Positions 34,357 through 43,524 of a stretch of 64,000 nt of DNA are shown one piece after another. Origin of the DNA: Bimuria novae-zelandiae CBS 107.79. Lineage: Eukaryota; Ascomycota; Dothideomycetes; Pleosporales; Didymosphaeriaceae. Where the stretch lies: contig ML976779.1 in assembly GCA_010015655.1 (NCBI GenBank), positions 102,252-166,251 of the forward strand, read 5' to 3'. The notes below the pieces were generated by a model. It worked only from the letters and a program-made list of their open reading frames with translations. It was not told the origin of the DNA and did no database searches. The position numbers and the translations under genes are program-made. The stretch's first letter is position 1. Each line of letters starts with the position of its first letter.

Positions 34357-35447
34357 CTACTTTAGTAATAATATAGCCTCTACACTCCGACCTTGCGCTT
34401 TCCACGTGAAGGCCAGGTTGGCCATGCTAGTTAGCGTGGAGGGATGGTCCGCTCCGAGCTTCGTCTTGCTCGTCTCCATCACTTGCACAAACAGCTTCTC
34501 GGCGTCGTCCCATCGGCCTTGGTTCCTGTATGTCGACGCTAGGTTGGCCATGCTTGTCAGCGTGTCAGGATGGTCCGCTCCGAGCTTCATCTTGCGAGTC
34601 TCCATCACTTGCACAAACAGTTTCTCGGCGTCGTCCCATTGGCCTCCGAGCTTGTATGATAACCTAACCATGGCTACGCTCCACAGCGTGTCCTTGTCCT
34701 CTTGCCCTAGCACCTTCTTCCGTGCTTTCATTGCCTTCGTCGCTAGTATCTTAGCATTAGTAATGTTTCCTATCCTCTCCGCAAACCACGCTGCACGGTA
34801 GAGCACCGTCGCCCACTCTGCTATTAACAACTCGTCTTTAGGTTGCTGCCCTATAGCGGCCTTGGCATGCGCGTAGAGTGCCTGACATGCTGCCCAGTTT
34901 TTGTACTCTCCAGTTGGAAACGCTGCGCGCAGGTTACTGACAAACTGCTGCTTCCACCGCTCAAGCTTGCTGTTGTCCTCAAGCCATTTCCGTGTTGCTA
35001 GCTGCACTATTGCATGCATCCCAAAGCTCGTGTCAGTAGTGTCGACAGAGACAAAGCAGAAGTTTTGCAGCTCTGCTACATCGTCCCTGAACTCGCGTCA
35101 CCCGCGCTAGATTGCGACATATTGTCCTCTAACTCGTCGTCGCTGCAATCGTCTGCCTCTCTCTGGTTTGCCCAAGCTTCTACCCGCTCGCTGCGAGGCC
35201 GGAGCAGAGCCTCTAGAATCCCTTGTCGGTTAAAGAGGCTCATTAGCGAGAGCAGGTCCGCTGCGCCCGGCTGCGTCTGCTCTATGTACTCAAACGAGAT
35301 TAGCCACGTAACAATAATCGCGCTCCTCGCCTCCCGATCGCGCCGGAGCTGGCCGTCATCGTGGGTAAGTAGGCGTAGCCGCCTGGCCTCGCTCTTCTTA
35401 AACTCCTCAAGGTACATCGCCACTAAGTACAGCGCAGGATGATTCAC
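34357..35447 (-). pseudogene. NB-ARC/TPR NLR remnant (C-terminal part)
   Basis: Two pieces in different frames. The upstream piece (35447-35076) carries the winged-helix-like stretch that follows NB-ARC in fungal NLRs (SAIIVTWLISFEYI, AADLLSLMSLFNRQGI). The downstream piece (from about 35060 to 34357) holds MHAIVQLATRKWLED and kinesin-light-chain-type TPR units, two of which are nearly identical (WDDAEKLFVQVMET...KLGADHP). A one-base shift near 35050-35090 separates them. The nucleotide-binding domain is missing: sequence switches to transposase at about 35425-35445, and a stop lies just beyond. The C-terminal TPRs end abruptly in AT-rich DNA. Known family role is recognition in heterokaryon or xenogeneic immunity. 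This copy is not functional. Confidence 0.8.
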
Positions 35448-36314
35448 GATATGATACTAAGTAACGCGCTCACGGCTGCTCAAATGGCTGGCGCAGCTGG
35501 CTACAGTGTTCGCGCCATCAAGTATATCCGCTCCAACATGCGCGCCTTTGGTTCTGTCGAAGCGCCATGGAACGGCGGCGGACGCCCTCGATCCGTAACT
35601 CCAATAATGCTCGAAGCTCTCCGCGAGCACCTTCTCGAAAAGCCCGATAGGTACCTCGACGAGATGGCCCTGTTTCTGTTAGACGAGTTTGGGACACTTG
35701 TACCAATTCCTACTATTAGCCGGACGTTGAAGTCTGCTGGCTGGTCGAAGAAAGCATGCCGTCGAGTGGCCAGCGGACGCAACGCAGATCTCCGCGACTA
35801 CTACCTACACAGCATATCCTCCTTTCGCTCCTACCACCTTGTGTATGTGGACGAGTCTGGGTGTGATAAACGCATCGGATTTAGGCGGACGGGGTGGTCC
35901 CCCCTCGGCACGACGCCTGTGCAGATAGCTAGGTACCAACGTGAGCAGCGTTGGCAGACACTACCAGCATACACTCAGGACGGGATCCTGCTATCGCGTG
36001 TGTTTCAAGGTACAACTGACAGTGTAGTCTTCAAAGACTATATTAAGCAGCTGCTCCAGCACTGCGGCAGGTGGCTAGAGCTAAAGTTGGTGTTTGTAAT
36101 GGATAACGCGTCTTTCCATCACAGTGAGCGGATCGCACAAATGTGTGCTGACGCAGGCGTGAAGCTCATGTACCTACCGCGGAATTCGCCTGACCTTAAC
36201 TCGATCGAGGAGTTCTTCGCTGAACTCAAGGCCTTTATTAAGCGCAGCTGGGGCACGTATGAGGACGACCTAGCCCAAGGATTGGACGTGTTCCTAGAGT
36301 GGTGTGTGGACTAG
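35439..36314 (+). mobile_element. IS630/Tc1-mariner-type transposase ORF
   Basis: A 291-aa open frame with an N-terminal helix-turn-helix region (LTAAQMAGAAGYSVRAIKYI, GGGRPRS) and a DDE endonuclease domain. The acidic triad is in YVDESGCDK, FVMDNASFHHS and NSPDLNSIEEFFAELK. This is the DDE_3 superfamily found in fungal Tc1/mariner-like elements. The ORF has no stops and is not AT-shifted, so it may be a young copy. The start abuts the NLR remnant, and the first residues probably are not the native start. I could not find terminal inverted repeats or a TA duplication, so element borders are unknown. Host-gene disruption is visible in the antisense NLR frame. Confidence 0.88.
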
Positions 36315-37636
36315 GTAGGGAGCAAGGAGCAGAGCGCGCGTGGTCATTTCTGGCATTCTAGATAGACTATTGACGAAGTATAGATGTTAGGTATATTTAA
36401 ACAAAACTATAATTCCTCTAAGTTATTACTAATACTATTAGTTTTATAACTAATTACTTCTTTCTTAATAATAGTTTTATATAAGTAATATACTTATCTT
36501 CCTCTAAAAACGGCGCTATAAACTTTACTATAAATAACGCTGGCTTATTAGCCTAAGTTCTAATTACTAAATATTATAGTTATTACTATAGTTAAACTAT
36601 CTTAGCTCTTTATAGTAGCTTTAGCCATAGCTTCTTCCTGTGCTTTTAATAATAGCTTATCTAGTAGCATGCGTGATGCTTCTAGCGCTTTATATTCTTC
36701 TTCTAACTATTATAATGCCTTAGCTTTGCCTTCCTTAGGCCTAGCTGCTTTGTTATTATTGCTGCTTAGGTTTAACTCTTCTAACTTGCTCTCTAATACC
36801 ACTAGCTGCTTGTCCGTTATAGTAACAGCACCCTTTACCTCCACCTGTACTAGAGACATGGTTCTCCTAACATCTTCCGTTATATGGGTATGGCGGACAG
36901 AGCTGTACCTATAAGGAAACATCAGCCTGATTTTCGCACTAAGGCGATAGAGATATAGTTACTTACAAGGTAACGTCCCCCCCTACGTGAAGGAAAACCC
37001 CCTGTGCCGACATGAAAAAATTACAAGAGAAATTGATTATGCACTCCAGGGTCTTTTCTATCCATAATTAAGGTATAAGTATTATTCAAACCTCCGTCTC
37101 TACATTGTTAGCTTATAACCTAAAATTACGACAACTTAATCGTGCTGTTAATTATTACTTGCATTAATCTATAACTATTTTTACTTTTTACCCCTGCTAC
37201 ACTGCAATAGGACTAATACTACTTCTCTTCGGGACCTTTAGGATGCTGTAACGATAGTTTATAATAGTAAATCTCTATTCTAACCTCTTTAACTTGCTAT
37301 GGAATAATTTTAAAAAGTTTCTCTATAATAAGAAGCATGGTGGCTTCTTAGCGCGGGAACTTTAGCTAGCTTACTTAGTATTTTATTCCTGCTTAGCTGA
37401 TTAGCGCTAGGGTCGAATAACTAAGCCCGCTGCGCTGCGCTCTAAGTTAGGTGACGAAAGCCAACCTAGTTGGGCAAGCCAAGTCTGTGCTTGGTTTCTC
37501 GCTGATTGTATCTCACGTGATTTGGCGGGGGTGGCTGTGATACGCCAAGACAGCAGCTATAGAACGACTATGTTAGGTTTATCATACTCCCCACCAGGAC
37601 TATCCAACATGCACACAGTTTAAATTTCAGAGCACG
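36315..37636. other. AT-rich degraded repeat debris
   Basis: About 1.2 kb of sequence rich in TTA/TAA/CTA with scattered short coil-like frames on the minus strand (about 36600-36920). It looks like a RIP-mutated element of unidentified class. The last ~200 bp include the left arm of an inverted repeat and the HET gene promoter. Confidence 0.5.
37507..37536. repeat. Left arm of 30-nt imperfect inverted repeat around the HET-ANK gene
   Basis: Begins TGTATCTCACGTGAT and ends GTGGCT. The reverse complement of 40770-40799 matches it at 26 of 30 positions, including the first 15 without mismatch. Confidence 0.65.
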
Positions 37637-40459
37637 ATGTACCCTATTCCAACTCTTGATTGTTATCGCGAACCTTTGTTGCCAGACAGTATTCGCTTAC
37701 TTCGCCTACTTCCTAATGAAGACAAAACGGCGCCCATTCAATGTGAGCTCTTCCACTACTCTCTGCAGGAATCGGGTAGACGAACGCATCCATACGAAGC
37801 TTTATCCTACGTATGGGGTGGTTCGGACAAGCCTCAATCTGTCTCCATACGCGAACATAATTCCACGAGTGGACATGACCTACCCGTGACGGAAAACCTT
37901 CACGCGGCGTTGACACGTCTTCGATACCCCTTCTATGAACGAATCATATGGATTGACGCTGTTTGCATCAACCAAAACGACGAGCGAGAGAAAGAGCAAC
38001 AGATTCAGTTCATGGCGAAGATCTACGCTCTAGCAATTCGTGTAGTTGTTTGGCTTGGGGAGGCAGCAGAAGACAGCGACCAAGCGCTCCATTGGATACG
38101 CGTTGCTGGAGGCAGGAAGTCGAAAATTTCTTCAAGCGATGAAAGCATTCAGCAAGCAGTTATTGCACTGCTTCAACGACCGTGGTTTCGACGCATCTGG
38201 GTATAGTAACAGATTCTTGTCTGTGAGAGCTAGTGATCCATACGCATAAGGAAGAAATTGAGAATTGTACTTGTTATTGTATTGGGTGAAGCTACGAACA
38301 GTAGGTATACATGAGTGGCTGTAAACAGCGCTAGTGTAGGATGGGTAGTCGCATCTCAACACAGGTGAGGCGCCACTGCAAGTGGAGAAAGGGAGACTCC
38401 AAACCGTGACATTGTCCGATTTACAAATTCTAATGATATAATCTAGGTACTTCAGGAAGTTGCAGCGGCTCGTCACATCGTAATTATGTGTGGACCCACG
38501 GATATTGATGGTTACGCCTTCTGCTTAGGAGTGAATTCATTTGAAGGGTTCGACAAAGCTCGTGTAGGCTTGCAGAGTTTAGTCCGTTCAGTGACATACC
38601 TGATAAGCGGAGCAATCTTCAGGCCTAACTTCTCTATGAGCAGATCGGGCAGATCTTCTCTGGATATATGTCCACTAGGCGAGCTGGTGGATATGTACCA
38701 TGCCCATGAGGCTACTGAGCGCCACGACAAGGTATTCGCCTTGCTAGGCATGAGCTCTGATGATCTTAGCAAAGTCAACCTATTACCTGATTACATAGTT
38801 CCATGGGAGGAACTCTTACAGCGACTGACTAAGTATCTACTGTGTGAAGAGATATCTGTGGAGACTTGGGGCGGTGATAGGGAGATTGCAGTAATCGAAA
38901 GCAAGGGCTGTATTCTTGGTAAGGTGTTCTTGGTACAAAGCGACACCGTTCAGGATGACAGAGAGGGTGTGGATGTCATTTTCGATAATAGAGAGGGGAG
39001 TGCTCGTTTGACTCTTCAAGCATCAGCAAAATCCGTCCGAGATGGAGACCTCGTTTGCCTTCTTCAAGGAGCTTTAAAACCTACGATCATTAGACGGCGT
39101 CAAGATTATTTTGACATTATTATGATTGCAGCTAAGCCTCCAGAGGAAATTCGAGTGAGGAGTGGATATATCGAGTGGCCAAAATTTCTACAATCAGGAA
39201 TACTCTTCACCCGCGATTTTCTACTTGTCTGGGACTGGGAAATTCCCTTAGAGAAGTTTCAAAACGCAGAAGGATACGATCGGGTGTTAGAATATTCGAC
39301 GGAGCTTGAAGGCCATTTGGACAAGGCAACTAGAATATGGAACGTTGCACTAATATTAGGAGATTCAGAAGAGTATTAAGAGGCAGAAGAGAAACTTCAA
39401 GAAGCAATCGAGGGCTATAAGATAGCAATTGGGGTACAGCATCCGTACACACTGAAAAGTAAATACGGTCTGACACCGCTATCATGGGCCGCAGGGAATG
39501 GGTACGATGCTGTAGTACACCTACTACTTGCAAAAGATAGTATCGATCCGGACTTGAAGGATAGTCAATTCAGTCGGACGCCGCTCTCATGGGCGGCCGA
39601 GGGAGGGCACGAGGCCGTAGTCAAGCTGCTGCTCGAGACGGGCAAGGTCGAGGTCGACTCGAAGGACAAGTCTGGTTGGACGCCGCTCTCGAGGGCAGCC
39701 GGGGGAGGGCACGANNNNNNNNNNNNNNNNNNNNNNNNNNNNNNNNNNNNNNNNNNNNNCAAGTCTGGTTGGACGCCGCTCTCGAGGGCAGCCGGGGGAG
39801 GGTACGAGGCCGTGGTCAAGCTGCTGCTCGAGACGGGCAAGGTCGAGGTCGACTTGAAGGACAGGGGCGGTCAGACGCCGCTCTTATGGGCAGCCGAGAA
39901 AGGGCATGAGGCGGTGGTCAAGCTGCTGCTCGAGACGGGCAAGGTCGAGGTCGACTCGAAGGGCGAGTTCGGTCGGACGCCGCTCTCGAGGGCAGCCGAG
40001 GGAGGGCACGAGGCTGTGGTCAAGCTGCTGCTCGAGACGGGCAAGGTCGAGGTCGACTCGAAGGACGAGTTCGGTCGGAGACCGCTCTCGAGGGCATCCG
40101 AGGGAGGGCACGAGGCTGTGGTCAAGCTGCTGCTCGAGACGGGCAAGGTCGAGGTCGACTTGAAGGACAGTTGGGGCGGTCAGACGCCGCTCTCATGGGC
40201 GGCCGAGAAAGGGCACGAGGCCGTGGTCAAGCTGCTGCTCGAGACAGGCAAGGTCGAGGTCGACTCGAAGGACGGAGGCGGTCGGACGCCGCTCTCATGG
40301 TCAGCCGAGGGAGGGCACGAGGCTGTGGTCAAGCTGCTGCTCGAGACGGACAAGGTCGAGGTCGACTCGAAGGACAGAGGCGGTCGGACGCCGCTCTCAT
40401 GGGCAGCAGAGGGAGGGCACGAGGCCGTGGTCAAGCTGCTGCAATCGAGCACTAAATAG
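37637..40459 (+). pseudogene. HET-domain protein with C-terminal high-identity ankyrin repeats; one in-frame TAA
   Basis: HET proteins trigger programmed cell death on non-self fusion. Exon 1 is 37637-38200. A long intron (38201-38446, 246 nt, GTATAG...CTAG) precedes exon 2, 38447-40459. Joined they form 859 codons in one frame. HET motifs are HPYEALSYVWGG, IIWIDAVCINQND and VVVWLGE; RPWFRRIWV is completed across the splice by LQEVAAARH. A HET-family C-region (ATERHDKVFALLGM) follows. A TAA at 39377 interrupts the frame before a short helical link and the ankyrins, so the protein would lose its repeat domain. It could come from CAA by one C-to-T change. The ankyrin part is ten 34-codon units (39450-40459), mostly near-identical, with 45 N at 39715-39759. 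Possibly expressed as a HET-only protein ending at 39379. Confidence 0.8.
39450..40459 (+). repeat. Tandem ankyrin-coding repeat, 102-nt period, ten units
   Basis: The landmark CCGCT[C/A]T recurs at 39479, 39581, 39683, 39776, 39878, 39980, 40082, 40187, 40289 and 40391. Period is 102 nt, with one 105-nt unit and one apparent 93-nt step that spans the N run. Units 1-9 are almost identical at DNA level, while the first is diverged. The 45-N gap at 39715-39759 does not fit the 102-nt period (54 would), so copy number here is unreliable. Confidence 0.9.
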
Positions 40460-40769
40460 CTTATCCTATCATCCCTCCTTCCCACTCACCACCTCACCCC
40501 CCGACTTCCTTATATACTTAGTGATAGAATCTACTCAAACGTATCTTTACTTAGAAAGCCGTTGCTTTGAAATACTCTCCTAGCTTTGAAATTAATTCTA
40601 ACGTTAGAGAAAAGTCAGTTGTCTAGTCCATGCTAGCGCTACAGTGGGGCAGAACCTAGTTGCCGTGGACATGCTATTAATATTCCCCGTGGAAGTGCAG
40701 CCTTAAAGTATATACACTACAGTAATATTAATTGTCGTTCGATCATTATTGCCTTGGGGGTTGTCTCCT

Positions 40770-40799
40770 AGCCATCCCGACCAGATCACGTGAGATACA
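40770..40799. repeat. Right arm of inverted repeat around the HET-ANK gene
   Basis: Begins AGCCATCCCGACCAG and ends ATCACGTGAGATACA, the reverse complement of the left arm with four mismatches. Arms are 3.3 kb apart and point inward. No target-site duplication is apparent. Confidence 0.65.
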
Positions 40800-41294
40800 T
40801 TTGCACTAGAGAGTGCAAGGATAAGAGCAGCTAGCCATAATGGCGCTAGCATAACTTGGCATTGTGGCTCAGCATAAATCCGCGTGTGTGCAGGCGGAAG
40901 CCGATCTTCGCTAGGGACTGCACGCGGTCATTGCTGACAGGCTTAAATAGCCACAAGTTAGCCGAGGCGATGACAAAACTTATATTACGAGAATCTGATT
41001 ACGTGGCTAGCTTATACTAACTCAGTTCGGGAATCGCCTTGTCGAAGTATCACCGACCATGGCGACTGGGCCTAAATCTGCTCGCCACAACGCTGCTGTG
41101 TGCTTGGTAAGATACGCTATCATATACCAAGGCTTCAAAGACTGACTGGATGACATATATTGATATGATTTAGCATTGTTAGCTTGTTAGATGCAACTTG
41201 AGCAGCGCATAGTGCCATGCTTCGTAATGAGCGGACATATAACTTTTGCAAGAAGAACGTCACGCGCATGTAATTTATATATACGAAGTATTTT

Positions 41295-41318
41295 TCCTGT
41301 AGAGTAAGAGCTACAGGA
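41295..41318. repeat. 8-bp perfect hairpin
   Basis: TCCTGTAG and CTACAGGA flank an 8-nt loop. Noncoding, about 220 bp beyond the GH105 stop. Could be a terminator-like fold or a repeat end. Confidence 0.4.
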
Positions 41319-41401
41319 CACGACTAATTCCATGGATTCGATTATTTTATCGTTTATATGAAACTGTAGTCACTTGAAGCTGAGGTACCTCGCTTAATTT
41401 T

Positions 41402-41450
41402 CTACACGGTGGGTTTTCCTGATCTACAGGATAGACGTTACACCGTGTAG
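41402..41450. repeat. 10-bp perfect hairpin with inner stem
   Basis: CTACACGGTG and CACCGTGTAG are perfect complements around a 29-nt loop that itself contains TCCTG...CAGGA. It lies about 85 bp past the GH105 stop. Confidence 0.45.
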
Positions 41451-41534
41451 TTAGAAATGCTTCGTCACTTGATAAAGATCTGTATGCATAGATTTCATCG
41501 GCACGCGAAACGATTCATCAGATGTACGATTGAT

Positions 41535-42671
41535 TTATATAAACGTACGCAGGAATTCTCCCAGCGCCATGATGGCCATAGCTTGCCCATAAGGCATGCT
41601 AGTTAGAGGAATCTTCTTGTAGAATTCGTAGGAATCTCCCATGCCGGTGCCGAAGCTGACCTCCAGCAGCTCGCCGTCCGAGTTGATCTTGCTCAGCACC
41701 GCCTTGATCGCCTTCACGGCGGGCTCTAGGTACTCCTTTCCAAGATAGCCCTTCCGTACACCCTTTAGCATCCCGTATGCAAAGCCCGCCGTCGCCGATG
41801 CTTCTTCGTAGCTCCCATCGGCAACGCTCACGTCGAGCAACGTCCGCCACATACCATTCTCCCCCTGTAGCTTAGTGAGCGCCTTACACTGCGCCTCAAA
41901 GATGCCGAGCAGGAACTCGCGCAGCGGATCGCCAGGCTGGAGACGCAACAGCTCGAGGAACTCGGGAATCACAATCGTAAGCCACGAGTTCCCCCGCGCC
42001 CACCTCGCCCTCGCGAAATTGTGTCCGACGCTGCTGCCATCTTGACCGTCTTCGAACTTCCACCCGTGGAAGAAAAGCCCCGTCGTGGGGTCGAACAGAT
42101 ACTGGCAATGCAGGATAAACTGGCGCTTCGCCTCCTCCACATACTCGGGCCGATTGAGCGTGATTCCAATCTTCGCCAAAGGCACCGCACTCATCATCAA
42201 CGTGTCGTCCCACAGCTCGTTGTGGTTCTCCGTTAGATACGTCATGTGCTGGAAGCCGCCGTACTTTGTACGTGGCAAGCCGTTCATCAGCCACTCGGCC
42301 CAGGTATCCAGCCACGGAACATAGGTTTTGTTCCCGGTGTCTTCGTACAGGTACGCGAGCGTCAGGAACGGGCTCATGGTGTTGATGTTCTTGGTGGTGC
42401 CTTTGGCGAGCTGCTTGTCGAACCAGCCCGTCATGATGTCCTTGGTGGCTTGCGAGCCCGTGAGCGTGTAGTAGTGCCACAGGCCGTAGAGCCCGATGCC
42501 GTGCGTCCACTCCCAGCCATCCCAGCCTTTGGTGTCGATGACGCGCCCGTCGGCGAGGCGTAGGAGGAACTCGCCGGTTGTGTCGTGGATGTTGATGAGG
42601 TTGTGGGTGAGGAGTTGGATGGCGGAGTGGATCTGGTCGGATTTCAGACCTTGGATCGTGAGCGACGACAT
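41535..42671 (-). CDS. GH105 unsaturated rhamnogalacturonyl hydrolase
   Basis: Single exon, 378 aa, no signal peptide, so probably intracellular. GH105 enzymes (YteR/Rhi group) hydrate and cleave the unsaturated galacturonyl residue from rhamnogalacturonan lyase products, releasing rhamnose and a keto-sugar. An alpha/alpha-barrel layout is suggested by repeated Trp/aromatic helices: WTHGIGLYGLWHYY, NELWDDTLMM (D155-D156, the region of the catalytic Asp), FARARWARGNSWL, YEEASATAGFAYG. Length fits the family. Divergent from an MFS transporter across about 850 bp, which suggests import of an oligosaccharide followed by cytosolic cleavage. The pairing is inference. No frame damage, in contrast with the genes on either side of this block. 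Confidence 0.92.
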   Translation of the reverse strand: MSSLTIQGLKSDQIHSAIQLLTHNLINIHDTTGEFLLRLADGRVIDTKGWDGWEWTHGIGLYGLWHYYTLTGSQATKDIMTGWFDKQLAKGTTKNINTMSPFLTLAYLYEDTGNKTYVPWLDTWAEWLMNGLPRTKYGGFQHMTYLTENHNELWDDTLMMSAVPLAKIGITLNRPEYVEEAKRQFILHCQYLFDPTTGLFFHGWKFEDGQDGSSVGHNFARARWARGNSWLTIVIPEFLELLRLQPGDPLREFLLGIFEAQCKALTKLQGENGMWRTLLDVSVADGSYEEASATAGFAYGMLKGVRKGYLGKEYLEPAVKAIKAVLSKINSDGELLEVSFGTGMGDSYEFYKKIPLTSMPYGQAMAIMALGEFLRTFI

Positions 42672-43524
42672 GGTGGGGGTAGTTTTCTAGGTCCGATTTC
42701 CAAGTTATCTGCCTGACACAGGCCTCGGAACAGATGGGCTACAATGATGTCGTGAGGCAGACAGCCAGGATGGAACAGAAAAGACTGGTTTATTCAATCG
42801 ACAACGTTTCGTGCGCCGAAACCATCGCGTTGTTGGTGGACCTAGGGTCGGTTTGCATTGCGCCGATATCCACTATCGCTGCAACTCAATCCGAGGCCGC
42901 ATGCTCACTCACATGTCCCCACGCCAGATTTCTAACGAGCGTGCAAGGTAGACCCGTGCTCCGGTCTGGCGTGTATCTTCGCCTACGCCGCCATGCCGCT
43001 GCGGATGTTGGGAAGGTGTGGTTTCTTGGGGCGGCGTGACCTGGGGGTTATTGCCAAGGAAGAAACGTCAAAAATCCTCATCCCAAGCCATCGGAGACAA
43101 TCTTCCACCAGCCGCAGGTCGTGGTTCGGCGTCAATTTACCCGGCTGCATGACTCGAGGATGCATTCGGTCGTGCACAGACACGTCCTCCGCAGCACCTG
43201 GTTGCGCCGCCCCGGCTCCACCTCCACAACCTGGGTTTGGACTGCCAATTCGCGTGGAGAGACTATTCCGGGGACCGCCCTCAACGGCAAGGCGTGTCAT
43301 GCAACCCCAAGATTGCTTATCCACTTGGGGCCTAGGCAAGCCGGGTTCCCGGACGTACTGGGGAATGAGTTGTGCGGTTAGAGTTGGCCCGAATCAAGTA
43401 GCACGCCCCTTCCCCCCGAGGAAGGGAGGTGAAGTACTTTAGAGCCAAGCTCCACACCCTGAGGCTCTTGTGTGTTCTTCAACTTGTCCTCGCCTTCTCG
43501 ACGCCACCTCGTAACGCCACCAAC
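42672..43524. promoter_or_regulatory. Divergent promoter region between GH105 and MFS genes
   Basis: About 850 bp separate the two start codons. Several GC-rich chance ORFs are present. A shared promoter could allow co-induction, but I point to no specific factor site. Confidence 0.5.

Larger units (their letters stand above)
40460..41534. other. Intergenic region with inverted repeats
   Basis: About 1.07 kb between the HET-ANK gene and the GH105 gene. It holds the right arm of the long inverted repeat and two short perfect hairpins listed separately. No gene is supported. Confidence 0.5.

Noticed and set aside
38201..38446. Transposon insertion with a GTA duplication in the HET gene
   Set aside because: The ends fit GT...AG splicing in phase 0 and rebuild a conserved HET motif, so an intron is the better reading; no inverted ends were seen.
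39565..40485. Long antisense and alternate-frame ORFs across the ankyrin repeats
   Set aside because: They are shadows caused by the repeated GC-rich units.
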